A program made the position numbers and the translations under genes. DNA of 64,000 nucleotides from positions 25,928,677 through 25,992,676 of the forward strand of contig CAKMRJ010003334.1 of assembly GCA_928212115.1 (NCBI GenBank), in the 5' to 3' direction. Shown here piece after piece: positions 55,623 through 64,000 of this stretch. The stretch comes from Lactuca virosa (taxonomy: Eukaryota; Streptophyta; Magnoliopsida; Asterales; Asteraceae). A model generated the notes under the pieces. That model was not told the origin of the DNA, did not search any database, and was given only the letters and a program-made list of their open reading frames with translations. Position 1 is the stretch's first letter. Each line of letters starts with the position of its first letter.

Positions 55623-56210
55623 CTGAAACCAAAACTGAACACTGTAAGCATGAAACTTAGTGAGTCTCCCAAACTACCACATACAATACACATAATCACA
55701 TAATCACATAACATAACATTGGGCCTTGCTCGCTACATCGGGCCCCGCCCGGCATCGGACCGAAGTCCGGGATCGGGCCCCCCCCGACATCGGACCGAAA
55801 TCCGACATTAGGCCCCGCCCGGCATCGAGCAAAGCTCGGTATACATATCAACATATCAACAATACACATAATAAGTACATAACATAAACATATAAACATT
55901 CCTCGGGCCCCACCCGACAGCGGACCGAAATCCGGAAACATATAACATAGCATATAAACATTCCTCGGGCTTTCCCCGACATCAGACCGAAGTCTGGAAC
56001 ATATAAACAAGCACATGCAAGAATCACGAAGACATCAAACATACAAACATTCTTCGGGCTTTCCCCGACATCGGACCAAAGTCCGGAAGCATATAAACAA
56101 ATAAACCTAAATCGGCCACTGCCCGGCATCGGAACGAAGTCTGGCACATGCTAACATACATAAACGGGCCGACATTGGTGCCTTAGACCCGTTCCTAGGA
56201 GGAAACTCAC
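55623..56210 (-). other. Predicted LTR intron of T4
   Basis: Sense donor ACAAG|GTGAGTTTCC at 56210 and acceptor TTGGTTTCAG|GTAC at 55623 bound 588 bp. The T4 5' LTR has the same acceptor at 63715. Confidence 0.5.
55724..56150 (-). repeat. Hairpin-repeat array in the T4 LTR
   Basis: About seven units carry CGGACCGAAGTCCGG (a 5 bp stem with a CGAA loop), CCGACATCGG and GGGCCCCGCCCGGC, spaced by ATAACATA-rich sequence. The stems vary (CGGACCGAAATCCGG and similar). The 5' LTR has the same array from 63831. Confidence 0.75.
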
Positions 56211-56298
56211 CTTGTAAAGCTGAGTGCTGAATCTCACGGTAAGGAATCTCTAGTGGCTGCTCTAACGACTCCTCGACTATCATTACAACAACACTTAG

Positions 56299-56732
56299 GC
56301 ATGTTTGGCACGAAGCTTTTGGAAGCGTTTGAGAGCTTCTAGCTTTTAGCTTTTGACAAAACGCTCTAGTTATACAAAAATCTTCATTTGGCAGTACGAG
56401 CGTTTAGCTTTTAGTTTAAACAAAACGCTCCAAATCTAAAAGCTACTTCATGTAGCGTTTAACAAAACGCTACCGAGCTTTTGAAATCAATTTCCATAAT
56501 TACCCTTAAAAATATATTTATATATTTGTTTATTTTTAATCAATTGTCCTTTTATGTAATTTTATATATTTCAAAAGCTTCCAGCTACTTTTGCCAAACA
56601 CTCATATAACAAGTAAAAGCTACAGCTTCCCACTACCAGCTACCCGCTACATGCTACCCGCTACCCGCTACCAGCTACCAGCTACCCGCTAACCGCTTCC
56701 AGCTAACAGCTACTTTTGCCAAAACACGCCCG
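56299..56732. mobile_element. MITE-like insertion of 434 bp in the T4 LTR
   Basis: The T3 LTR shows the uninterrupted site (CACTTAGTCAAAATCC near 25697). Here TAG is repeated on both sides (56296-56298, 56733-56735) and the ends are partly inverted: GCATGTTTGGC against GGGCGTGTTTTGGC. The interior has AGCTTTT/AAAACGCT inverted motifs and a GCTACCCGCTACC tandem stretch. The 3 bp duplication and TGTTTGG ends recall PIF/Harbinger-type MITEs, but the class is uncertain. Confidence 0.65.
56620..56712. repeat. GCTACC-type short tandem repeat
   Basis: About ten variants of the 6-9 bp phrase AGCTACCCGCTAC run in succession inside the MITE-like insertion. Confidence 0.75.
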
Positions 56733-57034
56733 TAGTCAAAATCCATAATCCTTCTTAGGGTAAAATGACCATTTTACCCATGGTCTAACTTGGACCATAA
56801 CCTAGTCCCAATTCCATCTAATTTCTCCAAGCCCACTAATGGCCCACTAAAGGCCCACGAATGGCCCAAATTTCTAAATTGGGTGCAACTCCTCAAATGC
56901 GCCTTCCCTTAAGCCCAAACATGTCCTTGACCCATTAACTCACTTCTGATGGCCCATTAAGGCCCAATAGCTGATAGGTCCAAAGATTTGTCCCAGTCCG
57001 AGGCCCAAAAGACGTGAAGCCCAAAATTCTGAGA

Positions 57035-57125
57035 GTACGCTGAGCGTACTCCTCTATACGCTAAGCGTATAGCTTGCATGGCTTGTACGCTGCACGTACT
57101 AGCTTGTACGCCCAACGTACTACCC
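57035..57125 (-). repeat. Downstream CpG palindrome cluster of T4
   Basis: GTACGCTGAGCGTAC, ATACGCTAAGCGTAT, GTACGCTGCACGTAC and GTACGCCCAACGTAC occur within 90 bp. They share the outline GTACGC-n3-GCGTAC while their centres differ. Confidence 0.75.
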
Positions 57126-57708
57126 TATTAAGCCATATTCTTCAAAACTGCTTAATCCCTTAAGACATTAAGTCCAAATTACATATATGAGTCCATTAAC
57201 ATGTCTTAACTCATAAAGTCGATTACTTGGTGGCTTGCAACCCACCAAATGAACCCAAACTTGGAATATAGCAACTAACTTCCATGGAAATGACTAGAAC
57301 TCATGCATGGTTACAAAAGAGCCTTAAAGATCAAAACTTTACAGACATAGGGACACATTTAGCACTAAGGGCGGCAACCCTAAGCCTAGAAACGAAGTTG
57401 AATCATAAAAATCCATTCTTGGGACCTAAGGAGGTCCAAAACTCCATTGACATAGATCTAAGCATTCATGAGGCAAGTTGGAAGCTTTATACATCCAATG
57501 AGTGACAAATGGTGAGATAATCTCGGATCCTTGAGCTCAAGATACTCATGTTCTTCTTCTCCAACTTCTCCTTTCTTCTTCAAAGCTCCAAATCTCCAAA
57601 GTAAGCTTCACAAGGCCAAAAACACACAAGGATGAAGTATGAAAGGGTTTCTAGGGTTTTTGAATCAAGGTGGCTGGTAAGGAGGCTAGGGTTTGAAGCA
57701 TAATGTTG

Positions 57709-57865
57709 CTTTTATATGGCTTAAACCCTAAAAATTAGGGTTTTGAGTCTGCTCGTGTACGTTGCTCGTACTCCTTGGTACGCTGCGCGTACGCGCATGA
57801 GCCTTCCGAATCCAATGTTGCACTACGCCCCGCGTACGTCAAGCTTACGCCCAGCGTATGTCTTC
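57709..57865 (-). promoter_or_regulatory. T4 LTR promoter region
   Basis: Upstream palindromes (GTACGCTGCGCGTACGC, TACGCCCCGCGTACG and others; 57752-57865), telo-box dyad (57723-57743) and CCATATAAAAGC as TATA (57709-57719). The dyad is a perfect AAACCCTAA / TTAGGGTTT pair around three bases. Confidence 0.65.
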
Positions 57866-58008
57866 CGGTAGCCCAACTGCAACGGCCTACTTTGCTAAAG
57901 TCCAACACAATAATCCACTTATCCAATTCATAGCCCAAAAATAAATAATGAGTATTTAAAATAAATAATACCTCAAGTGACGGATGTTACAATTCTCCCC
58001 CACTTGAA

Positions 58009-59434
58009 TCAGACTTCGTCCTCGAAGTCCGTTGCGCCTGGAAATAACTCTGGGTAGTGCTCCTTCTTCTCCTCCTCAGGCTCCCAAGTCCACTCTGAGC
58101 CCTTGCGGTGCTGCCACTGCACCTTCACCATCTCTACCCTCTTGTTCCTCAGCTCCTTTGTCTTCCTGTCGACTGTCGAGAATGGATACCGGTCTCTCGA
58201 TGTAGTTCAGGCTGTCATCAACCTGTATATCCTCTAAAGGCACAACTGCGGAGTCATCCACTAAGCACTTCCGCAGCTGACAGACATGAAAAGTACTGTG
58301 AATCTGACTGAGGTCTATTAGAAGATCCAAACGATAAGCAACCCGACCTACCCTAGCCAAAACCTTGAACGAACCGATGTACCTGGGGCCCAGCTTGCCC
58401 CGCTTCCCGAACCGGATGACACCTTTCCAAGGTGACACCTTCAGGAGAACCATGTCGCCCACCTGAAACTTCAAGTCTGATCATCGCTTGTCGGCATAGC
58501 TTTTCTGCCGACTTTGAGCAGTCTGGAGCCTACTTCGGACCTGCTGTATCCTCTCAGTAGTCTTGAGTACTACCTCAGTACTCCCCATGAATCTCTGACT
58601 GACCTCGCCCCAACAGATTGGGGTCCTACACTTCCTCCCGTAGAGCATCTGGAAGGGAGGTCGATCTATGGTAGCGTGGTAGCTGTTGTTATACGAAAAT
58701 TCCGCTAACAGAAGATACATATCCCAACTGCCTCCAAAATCCAATACGCACACACGCAACATGTACTCGAGAGTCTGAATCGTCCTCTCACTTTTCCCGT
58801 CAGTCTGAGGGTGGAAAGCGGTGCTGAAGTGAATACGAGTACCCATCTCGTCGTGAAACCGCTTCCAAAATCTGGAAGTGAAACGAACATCTCGGTCTGA
58901 CACAACCGAAATAGGCACTCCATGACGTGCCACCACCTCGCGAACATAGATCTCGGCTAGCTTCTCAGCCGATATACTCTCCTGGATCGGGATGAAATGA
59001 GCACTCTTGGTCAACCGATCCACAATGACCCATATCGAATCTACTCTATGTGCGGTCCTTGGAAGCTTCGTGATGAAATCCATAGTGATATCTTCCTATT
59101 TCCACACTCGAATGTCTAACGGCTACATCTTGCCGTGTGGTCGCTGGTGTTCAGCCTTGAATTTCCTGCAAGTCAGGCACCACTCTACGTACCATGCTAT
59201 GTCCCGCTTCCTGCAGGGCCACCAATAATCAGGGCGAAGATCCCGATACATCTTCGTCGCCCCGGGATGGATGGAGAATCTCGACTTCTGAGCCTCATCC
59301 ATCAGAACTTGGCGTACCCCGCCATAGTAAGGAACCCAGACCCTCCGATGCAAGGTCAACAATCTACGGTTGTCATAATCAAATGAGGCTACATGGCCTA
59401 CGATCTGCTCACACTTACATCGCTCTTCCTTCAT
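58009..59434 (-). pseudogene. T4 integrase and chromodomain
   Basis: Zinc-binding part (HRRVW..., CLTCRKFKAEHQ), DDE core (MDFITKLPRTAHRVDSIW; SDRDV; HPQTDGKSERTIQ) and C-terminal VSPWKGVIRFGKRGKL are in one frame, with a CGA to TGA stop near 58484 and stops near 59090-59120. A 7 bp duplication (GTCGACA, about 58166-58180) shifts the chromodomain into another frame, which ends at TGA 58009. All three catalytic acidic residues are present. Confidence 0.9.
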
Positions 59435-59443
59435 ACCCTCAAC

Positions 59444-59947
59444 CTACGCCTCACTGATCCGCTCCAACAACGGAGTAACCACTGTCATCCTCAGATATAT
59501 GTCTCGTATCGGTTCCGCCACTGCCTTGCGGCTAAGAGAATCGGCCACCACATTGGCCTTCCTTGGGTGATAAAGGATCTCACAATCGTAATCATTCACC
59601 ACATCTAACCATCGGCGTTGCCTCATGTTCATATTCCGCTGATCCATGAGGTACCTCAAACTCTTGTGGTCCGTGTAAATGGTACAACGAACCCCATAGA
59701 GGTAATTTCGCCAAATCTTGAGGGCGAAAACTACAGCCCCTAGCTCCAAAACGTGCGTCGGATAGTTAGCCTCGTGAGGCTTCAACTGCATCGAAGCGTA
59801 TGCTATCACGTGACCTCGTTGCATCAACACCGCACCCATGCCTATGATCGAAGCGTCACAGTAAACCATGAAGTCATCGACGCCCTCTAGCAAAGTCAGA
59901 ATCGGTGCCTCGCATAAACGCTGTCTGAGTGTCTTGAAGGCTGCCTG
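59444..59947 (-). pseudogene. T4 RNase H
   Basis: VYCDASIIGMGAVLMQRGHV, YASMQLKPHEANYP, LELGAVVFALKIWRNYL and TDHKSLRYLMDQ give a complete RNase H, followed by the DYDCEILYHPRKANVVADSL linker. Stops bound it at 59443 and 59947. Confidence 0.9.
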
Positions 59948-60691
59948 CTACTCAGGCCCCCAGCGGAATGTCACCAACTTCTTGGTCAGTCGGATCAAAG
60001 GAACAACAATCTTGGAGAAATCCTGGATGAATCTCCGATAATAACCAGCCAGACCAAGAAAACTCTGAATCTCAGTTGGAGACCTCATAACCTCCCACTG
60101 CATCACGGCCTCTATCTTGGCCGGATCGACCAGAATACCCTTCTGGTTGACAATGTGCCCCAGAAAATGCACCTCGTGCAACCAGAACTTACACTTGGAG
60201 AACTTTGCGAAAACTCTCTCCCTCCTCAGTGTCTCCAACACCTCCCTCGGGTGCTCCTCATGCGGCTCCTGAGTCTTGGAATAAACCAAGATGTCATCGA
60301 TGAAGACTATCACAGACCGGTCCAACATCGGCCTGCACACGCGGTTCATGAGGTCCATGAACGCGGCAGGGACATTGGTGAGCCCAAACGGCATCACCAT
60401 GAACTCATAGTGACCATAGCGAGTTCGAAAGGTTGTATTCGGCACGTCGTCGTCCCTGACTCGCATCTGGTGATAACCTGATTGCAGATCAATCTTGGAG
60501 AACCAAGATGCACCCTGAAGCTGGTCGAATAAATCATCAATCCTCGGGAGGGTATAACGGTTCTTCACCGTTACCTTATTCAGCTCCCGGTAATCTATAC
60601 ACATTCGATGTGACCCGTCCTTCTTCTTCACAAATAGGATCGGGGATCCCCATGGCGAACTGCTCGGCCTGATAAATCCCTTGTCTAACAA
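59948..60691 (-). pseudogene. T4 reverse transcriptase
   Basis: A 247-codon open stretch carries all core motifs: SSPWGSPILFVKKKDGSHRM, FSKIDLQSGYHQM, MPFGLTNVPAAF, FIDDILVYSK and FLGLAGYYRRFIQDFS. It is the best-preserved enzyme in the window, but stops lie immediately on both sides. Confidence 0.92.
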
Positions 60692-61351
60692 CTACTGCAG
60701 CTGTGTAGACAACTCCTACATCTCGGGAGGTGCCAAACGATATGGTGCCTTGGTTATCGGAGCCGCACCAGGGACTAGGTCAATCCTGAACTCTACCTGC
60801 TTCTCTGGAGTTATCCCAAGCAAATCTTCTGGAAACACGTCCGGGTACTCCCGCACGATCCGTACATCATCCACAGTCGCCTTACCCTTATCCCGGGTAT
60901 CCATAACATAGGCGACATAACCTGCGCAACCCTGTTGAAGGTAGCGCCTCGCTCTTGCTACGGAACATAGAGTTGGTCCACCATGCGACCTCTCACCCTG
61001 AATCACTAAACCTCGCCCACTTGGGGTCCGAACAGGCACTAGCTATTGCTCTCAGTCGATCACTGCCCCATTGGGGCTCAACCAGTCCATCCCTAGGATG
61101 ACCTTATTCCCTCGAAGGGGAATGGGGACTAAGTCCATAGAAAACTGCTCATCAAATAACTACAGTGTACATCCCCGATGAACCCTCGCAAACTGAACGG
61201 TCCTATCATCTGCTATCTCTACATCAAGTGGACAGTCCAACTCCCCTGGAGCTCCTACAAATCGCTTGCTGAGCACGAGCGACAAAAAAAATCGGTTAGC
61301 CCCCGAATCAAACAATACCAGAGCTGATATATCGTCCACAAGGAACGATCC
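60692..61351 (-). pseudogene. T4 aspartic protease and linker
   Basis: GSFLVDDISALVLFDSGANR begins the protease (DSGAN in place of DSGAT). The frame is broken between about 61160 and 61040 by several stops, then continues as GERSHGGPTLCSVARARRYL and VEFRIDLVPGAAPITKAPYR toward RT. Confidence 0.85.
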
Positions 61352-61418
61352 TATAACGAAACACATAAACATAAGTCATAATCAACATAAATAAAGAGAT
61401 AAGGAGAAGATACATATC
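61352..61418 (-). other. Predicted 67-nt intron between T4 gag and protease
   Basis: Minus strand: ACGG|ATATGTATCTT...TTTCGTTATAG|GATCG. Gag (frame of 61880) and protease (frame of 61372) differ by one base, which removal of 67 nt repairs. The donor reads AT instead of GT, a single G to A change that would abolish splicing in this copy. Confidence 0.55.
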
Positions 61419-62611
61419 CGTCACCACATTGGGAGCTGCACATGCCTCCTCTGTTGTCAACTGGAAGGCTCTTCTCTTCGCCACTGGCGCCTCCGACCGG
61501 CCCTGGCGGTCGTCGGTAATCCTCAATGTAGCAGGAGTGGGTGCCGCCACCTGTCCTGCTGCTGATAAACTCGGGCACTGGGACCGCTTGTGTCCCCTAT
61601 GATTGCACTGGAAGCAAATCAGATCTGATATTGTGGTGGTAGCAGTACAGTCCCTGCTCACATGTCCTGTTCGGCCGCACTTGAAGCAGCCCGAACTACC
61701 CGCCATGCACGCCCCCCTCGTGCAACTTGCCGTACTTGCTACAACGGTTGCGGCCCTGATGGCTCCTCGATCGGTGATCTGATACCTTGGGCTTTTCGCT
61801 TGCACTCCCTGACTGAACCCCTTCCGGTTTCCTAGTCTTCTCCATCTCCAAATCCAGCTCCCTCTCCCGAGTCCTGGCAATCATATCCCCCCAGCTTCTT
61901 GCAGCTGGATCTTCACACAAACTGGCGGATGTCACTCCGCATCATCTCATGATACCGGACCTTCTTCATCTCCTCCTCCGCCACGTACTGCGGAACGAGA
62001 AGGGCCCTCTCCCTAAACATGGCGGTGATCTCCGTCACCGTCTCAGTCATCTGCTGGAGATCCTAGAACTCCCGAGCAAGCTGTTGCACCTCAATCACAT
62101 GTGCAAACTCGGCCCTGAACCTGGCCGAAAAGTCACTCCAAGTCATCACATCTAGAGCTGCATCATCTCCAATGGCATGTCCGACCTCCTCCCACCAGTC
62201 ACATTCTATGTCCTTCAGAAGACAGGAAGCAAGTCGGACCTTGTCCCCCTCGGGACATCGGCTCGTACATAAGGCGTTGGCGACATCAGCCAACCACCTA
62301 CTGCTAGCAATGGGGTCCCGAGCCCCATGATAGTCTGGAGCTCCACATGCTCAAAACTCCCTGAAAGTCATCGTGTGCGCCCCTAGCATGGCCGCCATCT
62401 CGGTGCGGAACGCACCCAACCTCTCATCAAGTATCTCCAAGATGCCCTCCTTGACCGTACCAAAGATCACACGAGCCTGGTCTAAAATACTACGCGTGAC
62501 CTCAGATGAAATGAACTCTCTCATCTGCATATCAAGCTGCCCGACTCCAAAGCTCGAGCCTGATCCCTCACCGGCTCCCGAAGTGCCAACTGGTCTAGTG
62601 CGTAGCGTCAC
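61419..62611 (-). pseudogene. T4 gag
   Basis: Starts at the ATG at 62611 (MVTLRTRPVGTSGAG). Capsid part RSILDQARVIFGTVKEGILE, then CPEGDKVRLASCLLKDIECD, a charged linker, and zinc knuckles CFKCGRTGHVSRDC and CFQCNHRGHKRSQC (about 61600-61700). A CGA to TGA stop near 62350 and at least two frameshifts (about 62050 and 61720) inactivate it. Confidence 0.88.
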
Positions 62612-63490
62612 CATTATGAAAATACACCATAACAAACATCAGAATACTCGTCATAAATCGAGGGATCACACACACTACATGTTCCTTGGATTCATCTCAG
62701 CCTTCCTTGATTCGAGTACGAATCCTCTGCTTTCATTAGTACGGGCCCATACTACCTTCCACATCTATCCGTACTTTCCTCAAGAACTGCCTTGACTCCA
62801 CCAAGTCCCTTCTGCTACTACTGTTGTTCTCGTGCTAATCTCATCCTAGGCTTGCCCTAGTTAAATCACCAACCCACTCTCCGCCATCAGCTGCATAAGA
62901 AGTACCTGCTATCTCCCACTAACTAGCTCACGAATACCATTACATATCACTAAGACTAGATAATTCTTCGAATGAGAGGTCCCACCCTACAACGGTTGGA
63001 CTCAAACAAGAGCTGCGAAATAAAGCTAAACCTAACCTTCTGAAATTATTTATTCCTCGTAATATTTAACTTAACATATTCGTTTACTAGTTAGTTAAAG
63101 ATAACTAGAAGTCCTAAAAGCACAAAGCAAGCAGCATTCGAGCATTGAGCAAACATAATCAAGCATATCCTAATCAGACCATCATATCACTGACTAATCA
63201 GTACTAGCATGCAGTTCACAAAGCTCATACTCGTATAACAGGCACATAAGGCATCCTTCCTAGATCCTGAGCCCTAATCTAGCATGCAGATATCATAAAC
63301 ATATTATAACATAAACTTGTATGGGTAATTTGGGAGTACTTACTTGAGCTCGGCTGATTGCATGCACCACACCCTTTTTCTCTTTTAAAATTCCTTTTTA
63401 TAAAAATGGTTTTTCCTTTGAAAATTTTATACCAAGTCCTTAGTTTGAGTTCAGACACACCCGAGAGTGTACCCGAATGCCTCAAACCAA
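62612..63490 (-). other. T4 leader
   Basis: Non-coding; shared AGTACGGGCCCATACTACC block near 62740, GGCATCCTTCCTAGATCCT phrase near 63250, and GACACACCCGAGAGTGTACC next to the PBS. It closely resembles the T3 leader (23891-24832). Confidence 0.75.
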
Positions 63491-63504
63491 GGCTCTGATA
63501 CCAA
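63491..63504 (-). other. T4 primer-binding site
   Basis: The minus strand reads TTGGTATCAGAGCC, matching initiator tRNA-Met. Confidence 0.9.
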
Positions 63505-63506
63505 CA

Positions 63507-64000
63507 CGAAACATCCAAAAAATACAGTCCAAAAATTTCATTTTAAATCATTAAGAAAACCATAGTTATCAAACATCATATAAAAATCATAAGTCGTGTA
63601 TCTCCAAATATCATAAACATCTGTCAAATATATCAGAGTATAAACATCCCAGGCTAAACAAATGGTGTGTGCACTGCAATCATCCCGAGCTCTTCCCCTT
63701 GCTACCGGAAGTACCTGAAACCAAAACTGAAAATCATAAGCACGAAGCTTAGTGAGTCTCCCCAAACTACCACATACCATACACATAATCACATAATCAC
63801 ATAATCACATAACATAACATTGGGCCTTGCCCGCTACATCGGGCCCCGCCCAGCATCGGACCGAAGTCCGGCATCGGGCCCCGCCCGACATCGGACCGAA
63901 GTCCGACATCGGGCCCCGCCGGCATCGAGCAAAGCTCAGTATACATATCAACATATCAATAATACACATAATAAGCACATAACATAAACATATAAACATT
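63507..64000 (-). mobile_element. T4 5' LTR, cut by the window edge
   Basis: It matches 46815-46984 and then 55587 onward with no Copia insertion, so it shows the empty site for C1 near 63673. The first base pair reads CG where the 3' LTR has TG. The repeat array differs from the 3' LTR at roughly 8 of 125 bases, so T4 is much older than C3. Confidence 0.9.

Larger units (their letters stand above)
55587..57991 (-). mobile_element. T4 3' LTR, main part
   Basis: With 46815-46984 it makes an LTR of about 2.57 kb, including a 434 bp MITE-like insert. Modules in transcription order: palindromes 57752-57865, telo-box dyad 57723-57743, TATA 57709-57719, palindromes 57035-57125, donor 56210, repeat array 55724-56150, acceptor 55623. 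It ends at 57991 next to the PPT complement of T4 pol. Confidence 0.9.

Noticed and set aside
55696..56147. Cysteine-rich minus-strand ORFs in the T4 LTR repeat array
   Set aside because: They come from the tandem hairpin units read as protein; frame and length change between the two T4 LTRs.
57284..57505. 73-codon plus-strand ORF in the T4 LTR
   Set aside because: It lies in the transcribed part of an LTR on the wrong strand, with no family resemblance and no counterpart kept in T1 or T2.

Overview
The window is repeat-dense plant DNA with no host gene that I can support. Its coding traces are Ty3/gypsy and Ty1/copia Gag and Pol, all interrupted by stops or frameshifts. Priming sites match plant initiator tRNA-Met, and the Ty3 elements end in a chromodomain, as in plant Tekay/Del-type chromoviruses. 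The LTR style (CpG palindromes in AT-rich DNA, several kb of nesting) suggests an Asteraceae genome, possibly Lactuca; that species guess is an inference and is not shown by the sequence.

Labels used below: T1 to T4 are Ty3 elements read on the minus strand; P1 is a plus-strand Ty3 LTR remnant; S2 is a minus-strand LTR of another family; C1, C2 and C3 are Ty1/copia elements. Order from left: T3 LTR with a solo Copia LTR inside (1-1117), P1 LTR (1118-2640), S2 LTR (2641-3773), T1 protease-gag, leader and LTR (3774-7576), T2 LTR, pol, gag and leader (7579-14636), a stub of T4 LTR (14637-14808), and a Copia element (14809-23420). Next come T3 gag, leader and LTR (23421-26942), and then the whole series again (P1, S2, T1, T2, T4 stub, Copia C1 to 55581). 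The window ends with the rest of T4 (55582-64000), whose 5' LTR runs off the edge.

Positions 1 to about 20995 and 25825 to about 53175 are two copies of one tandem unit of about 32 kb. The Copia element between them is a hybrid: up to about 20995 it matches C1 of copy B almost base for base, and beyond that it is a different family member with unrelated flanks. This is the product expected from unequal crossing-over between two Copia elements in the same orientation. After the duplication, copy B gained the young Copia element C3 (30313-37781; LTRs differ at one visible site) and lost 383 bp and 1228 bp, while copy A lost about 495 bp.

Nesting order, from target-site duplications: T4 sits in the leader of T2 (flank CGAAT), C1 sits in the 3' LTR of T4 (CTGCA/CTCCA), and a solo LTR sits in the 3' LTR of C1 (TAAGA). 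All of these precede the duplication. C3 (ATCAT) follows it.

The best candidates for undescribed biology are RNA-level features of these elements. (1) A 64-69 nt GT-AG intron-like segment lies exactly between Gag and protease in three Ty3 families; in two, removing it is what joins the Gag and Pol frames. (2) A second predicted intron lies inside the LTRs, and its interior is a family-specific array of hairpin repeats. (3) Hairpins with different stems but the same 15-nt loop (core GGATGCCG) are scattered through the protein-dead Copia family. (4) Paired clusters of short CpG palindromes lie on both sides of the LTR promoter, with the motif type exchanged at both sites together.
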